DNA of 64,000 bases from Tetranychus cinnabarinus. Lineage: Eukaryota > Arthropoda > Arachnida > Trombidiformes > Tetranychidae. Below the pieces are notes generated by a model. It searched no databases, was not told the DNA's origin, and saw only the letters and a program-made list of their open reading frames with translations. Every line of letters begins with the position of its first letter. Within the stretch, counting starts at the first letter, position 1. The stretch covers positions 2,480,001 through 2,544,000 of the forward strand of contig WHVY01000001.1 in the NCBI GenBank assembly GCA_022266195.1. The letters run 5' to 3'. The translations under genes and the position numbers were made by a program. Positions 1 to 10,275 of the stretch are shown in pieces.

Positions 1-259
1 CTGGGCAGTTCGGTTAACTGTTTATTTTACAGCATTTATCGGTGATTCAGTCAAGTTTTCAAAAGGATTAGTCAAAACCCTTTCTCTTATTGGAAACACA
101 ATTCAGAAGTCTCTTTTTGAACTAATCATCTTATTAGAAAAATTGGTTTCGATTCATTCACGTCCAAAATTGTGGTAAAATTAAATTAGATTTATGTTGC
201 TTTCTTGCCCTCAACATTGTTACACATTAAATCAACTTAATCAATATTTTTGATCTCAG

Positions 260-345
260 ATTAGGTAAGGTTACCTTTCAATTTAAGCATATAATGCAAC
301 AGAGGAAAAGAATGAGATTCCCTGAGTTACGGCAAGTGGAAAGTG
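260..345 (+). CDS. weak candidate internal exon
   Basis: An open frame lies between a plausible acceptor (TTTTGATCTCAG, AG at 258-259) and a strong donor consensus (GTGAGT at 346-351). One base, 28 codons and one base fit, so intron phase is consistent at both sides. The frame reads LGKVTFQFKHIMQQRKRMRF and continues PELRQVES. I do not recognise it and found no partner exon in the window. It could belong to a gene extending left of the window, or be chance. Sequence 346-3250 shows no other supportable coding signal. Confidence 0.18.
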
Positions 346-949
346 GTGAGTCTTTGGGTCAAAAACGTCAGCAATTATCAAGATGTTTGCCGATTTGAGT
401 TTTGGCTCCACTCGCTTAAACATTTCAAAACAATAATTGAACAGTTTTCAACATTACGGTAATGCAAGGTTTAATTTTTTGATCACTCAAGGCTCAACTG
501 ATTGTTTCGTCTGACTAAAAGGTTATTTTTGCATATTACTCTGTGCATGAAAAGGCGATGTGAGCCAATCAAAAGCTTAATCTGATGAAGCAAGTTTATT
601 TGATTTCCAATAAACATCAATTTTGATTGAATAAAGTGGACAATTTATCATTAAAATGTTACCAAGCTTAATCCTCATCTTTGCCCATCAAAACTTGAAG
701 CTATTACTGAAGTGAATCACGGCAACAAGTGATATTTTTTTAAAATTAGATTGATTGATGAAGGTCAAAAGAAGAGCCAATCTTGAAAATCAATGGATGA
801 TGCAAAGGTTTGGTCAACCGATGTTGTCTTCCCATTGAGGTTATGCACACAGAGACAGACAACTGGAAAACTGGCTAACACCAAATTTCATCGACCATGA
901 ACACAGGGAAAACCAGAATCAGTTGAATGAAGCGGACACAAAACACAAG

Positions 950-965
950 CACACACACACACACA
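950..965. repeat. (CA)n microsatellite
   Basis: An uninterrupted CA dinucleotide run of about eight units. Confidence 0.9.
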
Positions 966-1609
966 AAGTTTCAAAATGAATCACAACGGCAAGAATGTAC
1001 AAATGGGCAGCAAGCATAAAAGAGCAAAAAAGAAAATAGAAACAAAAGAAGAAAAAGAAGAAAAAAATTATCCCAAAAACTGAGTTGCATCTTGAGCCAG
1101 AATGAAAATTTAACCAATAGCCAGTCATTAATACACAAAAGCTAACACAACAGTCGTGCAATTAGCTTAATCAAATTACATATTCCCATGTTAATGGTAG
1201 ACAAACGTTTCACCAACAACCAACTTCCTGAGGCCTTTATGTTGTAAACTTGACCGGAAGTGGTTTACATTGAATAATAATGATAATGATATTCAACCTT
1301 GTTAATTGTTAATTAGCCGATTTTCCCATTTAAAGATGTATATAAATAATAAAAAAAAAGAAGGTAAAAAGAGGAAGAAGGTAAAGACGAAGATAAAAGT
1401 TGAAAAAAATATGACAACAAAGAAGTTAAGATAATAATATTATTATTGTAGATAAAACATGGAATCATATCAAGTATATATTATTATATAATGAATATCG
1501 GATGCTTGTGGGTGTCAATAGTTATTGTTACAGATGACGGTCCAAATGAAGGAGGAGGTGGGAGGAGAAGGGGAAAATGGATCTTTCTTTTTTTTGTTGT
1601 GATTTCTTT

Positions 1610-1634
1610 TCTTCTTCTTCTTCTTCTTCTTCTT
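1610..1634. repeat. (CTT)n microsatellite
   Basis: Eight CTT units inside a longer pyrimidine-rich tract. Confidence 0.9.
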
Positions 1635-3250
1635 AATTCATCCTCTTCTTAAGGTGGTATTGAGACAACCAATGAGACCGGAAACAAGGTAACTTGAAGC
1701 TTGGTTGGAATCTTATCAGTATTAGTATCAAAAGAAATGCTGCCAAGTGAATCGAATCTAGTTCTTTATGAGAACAAAAAAAAGGAGCACAGTGAAAAGG
1801 TCGCAATGAAGGTGAAAAATAAAGTGAAGAAGAAGATCAAAATTACTTTCTTTGATATTATTGTCATTGTTTAACGATGTTGATGATCATGATGATGATG
1901 TTCAGATGACATTGGTATTAATGCATTGTTTCGCCAATGGAAATGAGCAGCAAAAGAAGGAAAGAAGAGTAAAAAATTATTATTAATGAACATGTAGGAA
2001 GCGTGGTCTATGGAGTTGCAAAGTGAGCCTTAAAGGGCTTTTGGATGTTTAATTTAGCACAGATTTAGACGAGGCAACAGCTAGGTTACAGTGAAAACTT
2101 TTTTTTTCTTACCTTTTCTTGTGTTGCTGGTCTTGTGTTACATAATGTTGATGAGTTTTTCATGTTAGGTGATGCGATTCACCAAGCGAAACAAATAATA
2201 ATATTAGAGTGTGTGCACAGTGAATAATCACTGGTGGGTCAACATTTATTATTGGACAGCAACATTTGGCTAAGGTAAAAAAAGTTTAATCGAGAAAAAC
2301 GGAAGTTAATAATGGCAACGTTTCAGGCCAAAACTTATTCTAATCATGATTATGTTGATGATGCTTGGTGATGATATGGATGATACTAATGATCAAGTCA
2401 AGTCAACTTTGATTCTGCAATCAAATGTTCTGTGACGTTTTATATTCAAAGTCCATGCTGACGCTAATTGACCGGAATTTGTTTTTTTCGGATTTGTTGA
2501 TTTCTCATTCTAGTTGTCTTTTAATTGGAAACTTTTCACCCACTATTGGGACTTAGTTTAACCCTTGATTGACCTTTTGTGCATCAATGTTGAGCCGCTT
2601 TGCGTCATTTTTGCACAGTTTCATTTTTTAACCCTTTTCTTTCAAACAAGTGTCGAGTTGCTATTATTGTAACAATTAACTTGATTTGGCTCATTTTGTT
2701 TTCATTTGCTGTTGGTGTTATTGTTTGAACTTTTAAATCTTAATCCATACTCTTTTGGTTCAAGTATTGTTGTTTGATAAGTAAAATGGGATTAAACTTG
2801 AGATTCAAATTGGGAATCAAAATTTGATTCAACAATCGTGTACAATGAAAAGGGTTTTCAAAATGAATTTCAATATGAATAAAGATTTTTCTTGTTCTTA
2901 AGTTTTTTATTGAATTCGTGTTCCAATGGTCCACTGGGGATTGTTGCGATTACAATTATGTTTACAGTTAAAGTGTCGAGAAAATGTCGAGTTATGAGCA
3001 TAATCGGTTGGTATGAAAAAGTAGCGGTATAAAGACCAAGGTAAGGAAAGGTTTGCATTGGATTCGACTGAAAGTTTTGGTTGACTCGAAACACTTTAAA
3101 AGTTGAAATTATTACGCTTCTTTAACCAGTGAAACAAAAGTACTTGAAATTGTTTTTAAAACTTTGGTAAAACTTAACATTTTGTTACCTTGACCAATCG
3201 GTAAACGTCACTTTCATCATCAACACCATCAACAAACTGTTGGACTCGTC

Positions 3251-3865
3251 ATGTTTCTCATTTGGACTCTCTTTTGTTGCAACTTGTTGACATTTATATC
3301 ACCCGCTTTCCCTTCTCCTCTATCCACATCATCCAACCCGTTATCCTCATCATCATCATCTTCAATCTCATCTCAACCCTCATCTTCTAAATCCAACTAC
3401 CTGACCAATGGCCATTACTTGTCTAGCCGTTCCGATTCAAGTTTTGACGGACTAGCAGCAGCCTCACGGATTACACCTCGAGACCATGTAAGCCATTTCA
3501 TAACCTACGGATGGGGACCAGGAGGTCGAGCAATGCCAATCTTTATTCAAAACTTTGAAAAATGTATAAAACAAAACAAAGATCCCAACAAGTGTTCCAA
3601 ATACGTAATGTCCAATGTATCACAAAAACGATCCCGAATCACTGTTCCCTCAACCTCTTACCTAACCTCAGGTTTACCCTTTCCTTCAGCCCTTGCATCA
3701 ACAGGTCCAATAGACTCGTCTGATTCCTACCTACAAGGATCACTCTCTGGCATCAACTTACCATCAACCTATGACCCCTTACCGTCACCATCAAAATCAC
3801 TTGAAGACTTGACTAGTTATCTTGTGGCTCCCGAGTCTTACGATGTTGACCGCTATAACCGTTGA
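3251..3865 (+). CDS. small secreted orphan protein (204 aa)
   Basis: A 204-codon ORF runs from ATG to TGA, with ordinary mixed codon use unlike the biased frames around it. Residues 1-20 are a hydrophobic signal peptide (MFLIWTLFCCNLLTFISPAF), so the product should enter the secretory pathway. Residues 24-47 are Ser-rich. The core, about 79-124, looks structured and carries an unusual ITYGWGPGGR segment followed by two cysteines (C105 and C115) that could form one disulfide. A dibasic KR at 126-127 is a possible convertase site. The C-terminal 75 residues are rich in Ser, Pro and Tyr. The start is the first Met, directly before the signal peptide. An AATAAA lies at 3998. I do not recognise the family: a cuticle-associated, secreted signalling or neuropeptide-like precursor are all open. 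A non-coding 5' exon cannot be excluded. Confidence 0.62.
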   Translation: MFLIWTLFCCNLLTFISPAFPSPLSTSSNPLSSSSSSSISSQPSSSKSNYLTNGHYLSSRSDSSFDGLAAASRITPRDHVSHFITYGWGPGGRAMPIFIQNFEKCIKQNKDPNKCSKYVMSNVSQKRSRITVPSTSYLTSGLPFPSALASTGPIDSSDSYLQGSLSGINLPSTYDPLPSPSKSLEDLTSYLVAPESYDVDRYNR

Positions 3866-3997
3866 ACCACTGAAGCGCATCAGCACGTTGGCACGTAACG
3901 GACATTAAAAATGAAAAATAAGCATAACCTGTCAATCAATCCCTTAGATTAACCATTAAATTAGATTTTAATGTCATGAGAGTCGAAACAAATAATG

Positions 3998-4003
3998 AAT
4001 AAA
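3998..4003 (+). terminator. AATAAA polyadenylation signal
   Basis: A canonical AATAAA lies 133 bases after the stop of the secreted-protein ORF, followed by an AT-rich stretch. The assignment to that gene is by position. Confidence 0.45.
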
Positions 4004-4010
4004 ATTGTTG

Positions 4011-5472
4011 AAATTTAAATGTACCTTTATTGAAAAGAGAGAGAGAGCAAGAGAGAGAGAGAGAAGGCCTAAAAAAGTGGAAGAAGAGGAAAGAAGATGA
4101 AGAGGAAGTAGACGAATGAACCAAAAATAAAACCATATTTTCTTGCTCTTCACTTGGTTTTTTATGCAATAACAGTAATAATGATGATAATAATAACTGC
4201 AAATAAGGTAGCAATCCCAGAAAAGATCGATGAGGTAAGAATGGTAAAAAATAAGTTGAAAAGATATAAAAAGAAATGATAATAATATAATAAGAAACTT
4301 TCAACAATAGACTTGGCCCTAAAAAAAGGACCAACATGACCTTATGGACCGATCACTTCCTTTGTAAGTTAATGATAAAAAACGAGTGAAGCTAAAAAAA
4401 GCACAGACACAAAAAGCATACGAACAGGAATACGAGCATAAAAAACCGTTCGGACAATAGAGGGGCTTGAGAACTGGGAGTGGGAATGAAAGGTAGAAGA
4501 AGATGAAGAAGAAGATGATGCTGATGACGAAGAAGAGAAGAAACACTTCCTATACAGATGAAAATGCCGACAGCTTTTCATAACTCATCTTATTGAAATC
4601 GTTTTCAGGCCTCTCATTTACTTCCCTTGTCAGTCGATATTTACAGTTTGATCTGAAATGGCAAGACTCGAGTCCGTTATTTGAAAAAAAAGTGTGAACT
4701 TTTAAAAGATATTCAAATGATGAGAAAAAAGCAAAAATGGACTTGGCTCAACTTGGCTAAAACTGTCCAAATGTTCAATGGTTTTTTGCGTGTCCAAGTC
4801 AGTCTTCATGGGCAGGTTAACACACTGGTGATGGGAATACATTTTTTGTGTGTTCAAAGTCAAATTGCGCAGTCAACCTTTTGTTTCGCTGATATAATTG
4901 TACAATCAAAAGTACGTTATATCGAAAAAGGTAAAAACACAAATGTAAATAAACATTTAATAATTACCTTTTCATAGTAAACATATTTTTTTCTTTTGAT
5001 ATTTCATTCTGTTACTTTTGCGCACTCTTTTATTTTCATCTGCACCTAATAAGAAACCTTTTCAAAACCGTTTTTTTACCTTCAACCTCAAGATGTTCAC
5101 ACAGTTAGGTCATCTAAAATTATATCTTCTAGTATTCACTTTATGTTATTAGCGGCTCAATCATATAAAAACCATTGACTTGAACAAAATTAAAACCTAT
5201 CATTTTCAATCTTTTTCCAGCTCTTTCTTATTCATCAGGTAAAGCTTAACAGTCGAGATGAAAATTAAATATTTTTTCTCAATGAAACCTTGGAAAGAAG
5301 AAGAAACGAATTAAAATGTTCATTTTCATGCCAATTTGCACTTTTCTTTTGGTAACGGCACAAGACAAGATAATTTTGATACTTTGATCCAAAATTGAAG
5401 TAAACTAATCAACTAACAAAAATACGGTCAAACTGTATAAAAGCCAACAGATGCCCTGAAAACACTTACACG
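4011..5472. other. low-complexity intergenic DNA
   Basis: Contains a (GA)n run at 4036-4064, a purine-rich block and one CTGGGAG motif (4474-4480). The 98-codon frame at 4681-4977 lacks domain-like composition and I do not call it a gene. Confidence 0.55.
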
Positions 5473-5480
5473 GGAAGTAC

Positions 5481-6158
5481 TAGGAATGTTTCGATTTTAA
5501 GATCGATCTGATCGATTTTTATGACATAAGGTGATCCATTCTAATCCAGAGAAGATCGATCTCCGACAAAAACGTGTGGTTAGAAAATCGAAGATCGCAT
5601 TTTCTTGATTAATTTAATATCAAAAGTAGTTTTAAATTCGTGAATCAAATATGCGAGATAAGGTCAAACACGGTGCAATCCGAAAAAGAGTCATTTCGCC
5701 TGTGGAAAAAATAGTGCAAAGCTAATTTTTTACGGTAAAATCGGATTCGTTAGAAAAGACAGAAACTGTCCGAATATGCGACAAGCTCGTTCTATTGAGA
5801 GGTCTTGAGTATGGTGTTATGCTGAATAAGTCGAGGAAAAATTCTAGCTTCGAATATCTCATATCCTAGAGAAAATTGGATGAAGTTATCGAAAAAAGTA
5901 GCTAGTTGTTTTGGACTTAATCTGATGAAAAGTATTCTATCGTCATTTATGAAAATTTATAACAATCTTATAAAGTTTGAAAAAAATATTACTTCAGCTA
6001 AGCAATCAGTTTTTCTAGAAAAAGTCATTTTATGTCCAGTTCCACTATCAGATGCCCAGTGTTTGTGTTTAGCAAAAATCGCAAATCGATAGATTTCTGA
6101 AGAAAATCGATTGGAAAAATAAATCGATTCCAGTAAAATCGGAAATCGCGTATCCCTA
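5481..6158. mobile_element. decayed hAT-like non-autonomous element
   Basis: The left end begins TAGGAATGTTTCGATTTTAA and the right end, on the opposite strand, begins TAGGGATACGCGATTTCCGA. Both then run into ATCGAT-rich DNA. This gives imperfect terminal inverted repeats about 0.68 kb apart. The flanks GGAAGTAC (5473-5480) and GGAAAAAT (6159-6166) share 5 of 8 bases, as a worn 8-bp duplication might. The style matches the better preserved element at 9072-9390. No transposase is encoded; the 70-codon frame inside (5880-6092) is not recognisable. Confidence 0.4.
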
Positions 6159-6166
6159 GGAAAAAT

Positions 6167-8999
6167 TCCAGGTTGTTTTGGCCTTTCCTGGTGAGACACG
6201 GCACAATCGATAGAGCAAGTTTATTTGATAATGTAAAGTATTTCATCTGCATGGTAGGTGTTTCCTGAGATTTTTTGCTTTAAACTTTGTCATTCTATTC
6301 AAATAATTGTTCCAAAAATTGTCTAATAAAATGTGACCTAGTAGGTAAAGGAGTAGACGAAAGTATAGAAGTTTTGGGCTCAAATGCTGGTGGCTTTTCA
6401 TTGAGTTGAATGATTTAGATGTCAATGCGTTTGTATTAAAACGTTTGTAATATTTTAAAGAATAACATTTGATTATCATTTTCAGGCGAAAAAATTTCCA
6501 GCAAAACATGCGCTTCTTTTCATTGGCATTTCAATAAAATCCAAATGTTACTGATCTGGAAATATTTTAATGTATTGCATCGAGTTCGATGAAATTTTTT
6601 TTTGTTTTTTCGTTTTACCTTTTGCACTCAAGTATGCATATCAACATATTGTCAGTCTTAATTAAATATCATTTATCTTGTAATATCTTTTTCTGTCTAA
6701 TGCTTTAGCTTACCATGCTTAAGCCTACCCTGAATTGAAGTTGAAAGCAAACAAGTAACAAAACAAGAAAAAAATGACAATATAAATATTAACAAAGTAA
6801 CTCTTTTTTCTGGATTCATTTTTAGACATGAAGTTCGACTTTAAGCTTCGAATGAGTAAATTTTACTCTCAAGAGCAATCCTCATTTGGAACATTCACTC
6901 ATCATCTTGATAATCACTTTGCTAGTCATCTTCAGCCAAGCCAGAATCTTCATTGTTGTTATCTTTAAAGATGAATATTGAACTCTTTCCTTTCAACTTG
7001 AAAGTTTACTCTTTGGCTAATATTAAACATTAGCCTATTCAATTAACAGCATCAGTTGCAAAAGCAAACTTGATCAATAATACTTGAATTTTCTTCTTCT
7101 TCTGAATCCATAAACATTCTGCATTTCATGCGAGTTCATTTCTACTTGAACATTTTTTCTCGCTGCTCGAGTTGGTTCAACTTGAGAGGGAAAAGTGTTT
7201 TAACCAACGAACAAGCAAAGAGACGGAAATTTAAATCAACAACTTTCATTCTCAATCGTCATGACCAACAATGAACAATATGAACAATAGAACAAGAAAT
7301 TCTTCTTTTTGTCAAATGGAAAAGAGGGAAAAAAATTCTCATTGAAATTTTGAACTTTTACTTATTCTTTTTCAACGAATAAAACACATTTTCTTGCTTT
7401 ACCATTATCTGTCTGTTGCCATTGACAGGAACCTCTATGGTATTATCATGTATGAATTCAATTGAATATAATTACATTTTAAAGATGAAATAGAAGAGAA
7501 AAAAAGTTGAGAGAAAATGTTGGAATGAGAGAAAAAATTGCAATCGAATTATCTGAAAGTTTCAAGTGAAGAGATACTGAGAAGGAAAATTGAAAAGCAA
7601 AAAGTTTATGAAAATGAGAAGAGAAGAAGAAGAAGAAAAATCGAAAAAATGGAATGGCAAAGATTCGTAAAAGGATGCGATTTTTAAGGTAAAGAAAGGG
7701 TCACCAGGGTGCTGCAGGGTGAGTTGGAATGATTTGTAGGCAAATGCAATTGGTAAAGAGGTGAAGATGGTGAAGATGAAGGGAAGAGGGAAAAGTAAGA
7801 AAAGAGATTGAGAATAATAATAATTGAGAAAAGAAGACTAAATGGAATTGAATATGCGTTTGTGTTCATCTCAAGGGAGCACTCAATATGAACAGGATAA
7901 AGGTGCATCGAATGTTGACTGAGGAAGAAAAAGATTCTGAACCCATTTGGGTTGGCGAAGGAAAAAGATGAAGAAGAAGAAGAAAAGATTAAGAGGACAT
8001 TTTAAACTGTTATAGATGCATATGATGAGAGAGTGATGAAGAATGAGGAAGAAAGAACAGAAAAGATTGAATAAGCAAATCAACAACAACAAGACTAGAG
8101 TTGGAGGAAAATGTTGATCCATTGAAACTCTTTATCAGAATGGGAATGAAGTGAATGAAGAAGAAAAAAATTGACAGAAATTCAACATTTTTTTTCTTTC
8201 TTCTTTTTGCTTCAGGTTTTCTGTGCTTTTAATGTGCAGTTTGTGTCATTCAAAATGTAAAAGGTAATGAACATTAAATAGTCACTTTATTTTGACTTTT
8301 CAACGCAAACAAAATGTACACTTTAATATGTAGATTAGATTTGCGTTTTTCGAGCTTCTCTTAACTCTTTGCTTGGTTCAACGTAAGTGCATGTTGGCCA
8401 CAATAAAATTTAAAATTGAGTGAATTTCGTCACTATTGATTCCATCAATTTTCCATGAACTTGTTCAATATCTTTTTTTTCTCATGGTAAATGGCTTTCA
8501 AAGTTTTCGCACCTTTTCTTTTCTGCTCTTGCTTTTTTCCCTTCTTTCACAGTCTTTAATAATTCATTTGCAATTTTTATTTCAATATTATGTTACTCTC
8601 TGAAATGAATATTAGTACAACTCTATTTTGCTTTATCATGAAAAGAAGTGCATTTTTGTTCTTGTAAGCGAAATATTTCAATGATTGGAAGATTCATTCC
8701 AGTTGTGTGTTGCCTTTTCATTGTAATAAGAAATTGATGTAAATTTAAATAAACTGTTTCCATTCATGAAAAGAGAAAACTTTATTACTTCATTTTCATC
8801 TGATTCGATTGATGCAAAAAGTGTATGAAAAAAGTTCTAATGAAGATAAAGTTGTCGCCAATAATGAACTTTTAATTTTCTTAGCTTTTTTGTCCTTACA
8901 TGGAACATCTAGAGTTACCAACAATCGATTTGAATTAAGTACGATGAGTATCACATTATAGACTATGTATACAATATTAATGGACTTGATTCGAATAAT
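6167..8999. other. intergenic, no supported gene
   Basis: AT-rich single-copy-looking DNA to about 7480, then a purine-rich block (7480-8180) whose minus strand translates into Ser/Leu/Phe-rich shadow frames. I see no gene. Confidence 0.55.
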
Positions 9000-9040
9000 G
9001 ACTTTGTCGAAACATTTCAACTTCGTTTCTCGACAAAGTC
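9000..9040. repeat. perfect 11-bp stem inverted repeat
   Basis: GACTTTGTCGA at 9000-9010 is repeated as its reverse complement TCGACAAAGTC at 9030-9040, with a 19-nt loop. It sits just outside the left target duplication of the hAT-type element. Its role is unknown. Confidence 0.75.
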
Positions 9041-9063
9041 CAACAGCCGATTCATGAACGTTA

Positions 9064-9071
9064 ATTGTTAG
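9064..9071 (+). repeat. left 8-bp target site duplication of hAT-type element
   Basis: ATTGTTAG, identical to 9391-9398, borders the element at 9072-9390. Confidence 0.8.
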
Positions 9072-9390
9072 TAGAGTTGCAGAAACAGGTCATCGCATCT
9101 TTGGAGAAAAGATCAGAACATCTTAAAATCGAGCAGTTTAACTTTCGATCTATTTGCGATTGACTTTTTAAAATTTTGAGTACTCGAGAAAGATCGGCCA
9201 GCCTGAAAAGTACGAAAATAATTCATAAATTTATAGATTTTTGATTATCTTGGTCTTCACTTAATCATTTGAGTCAACAGTTGCATAGAAAATCTAAACA
9301 TCGGAAGATCGATCTTAGATCCAGTCAATATCAATCTTTTGATTTCCTTCGATCCGAAGATCGAGCTGGATGCCGATCCTGCCATCTCTA
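9072..9390. mobile_element. hAT-type non-autonomous transposon (MITE), 319 bp
   Basis: It is bounded by a perfect 8-bp direct duplication ATTGTTAG (9064-9071 and 9391-9398). The ends are imperfect inverted repeats: TAGAGTTGCAGAAACAGGTC on the left, and TAGAGATGGCAGGATCGGCA on the right read from the opposite strand. Eight-base duplications and TAGNG-type ends are established hAT traits. The interior is rich in GATCGAT-like words and has no ORF, so it would depend on a hAT transposase elsewhere. Termini have diverged, but the target duplication is intact. Confidence 0.78.
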
Positions 9391-9398
9391 ATTGTTAG
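9391..9398 (+). repeat. right 8-bp target site duplication of hAT-type element
   Basis: ATTGTTAG, the exact copy of 9064-9071. Confidence 0.8.
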
Positions 9399-9839
9399 AC
9401 ACATTAAACTTGTTGAAAACATAAGGTTGCCCTGAGTGAGTCAAAAGTGGCGCAGTTTTAAATTGCGAAAGTGGCGCTATCTTTCGGTTTTTTCGTTTCT
9501 TTCGTTCAAAGATAGAGCCATTTTAAGTCAATTTTTCCCCCAAAAACACTTTCAATACGAATCCTTGAGAGCGGGATTATCAGTTTTTTCTACCGCGCAA
9601 AAGATTAACCATTGTACTGAATTTAGTCTTAATGTATTCCTACTTCCCATATATGGTCAAAAAACAGTTCTACTTTCGGACAAGATTGTGGCTTAATGGA
9701 GACCTTTTCAGAGCCCATTTGTTAAGTTGAACCTCTTTTTTCGATATCCTCTTTCGAAAAAATAAAATTTGACGAAGGTTACACATAACCCTTGCACTGG
9801 ATTTCATTAAAATTTTTGGAATCAAAGTTGAGCTGAGAA

Positions 9840-10275
9840 GATAGCTGTTCTTAAGGATCGATTCAAGGATCGAGATCGTTAAGGCAAAACTTTGATTCAG
9901 GATCTACAGCTGTAGCTTTAATCGATCCAAAGCGACCCTTTTTTAAGTTTTGATAGATTGAAATTTTAATTAAAAATTTAAATTGATCAACTTTGCACCA
10001 ATTTTATTGGGACGAGCATAAATTATGATTAAAATAATTTTTTTGCGATTCAAGAAAATCAAGTGCATGAGATAGCTGATGGTCTAGAGTACATGTGTAT
10101 GCAATTTCAAGTTTTCAGATAAATTAATAAATTATATTATGCAATCTAAATTATCTCATATTCAAGCAGAAAAAATTGGCGCTAAAAATGACATAAAAAT
10201 GATCGATTCATGCATTGATTAATCGTTTCGCAAAAAGATCAGATTGCTAGATGAAGGATCGATCCGGGTCGTTCA
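9840..10275. mobile_element. GATCGAT-rich relic, possibly hAT-like
   Basis: The left edge has GGATCGATTCAAGGATCGAG and the right edge GGATCGATCC, in inverted-like placement about 400 bp apart. This resembles the interior of the hAT-type element just upstream. I found no convincing target duplication or matching tips, so this may be an older decayed copy or only similar composition. Confidence 0.25.

Larger units (their letters stand above)
346..3250. other. intergenic stretch, no supported gene
   Basis: This stretch is AT-rich and holds two microsatellites: (CA)n at 950-965 and (CTT)n at 1610-1634. Open frames here are short and biased in composition. I see no gene, RNA gene or transposon. 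Confidence 0.6.
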
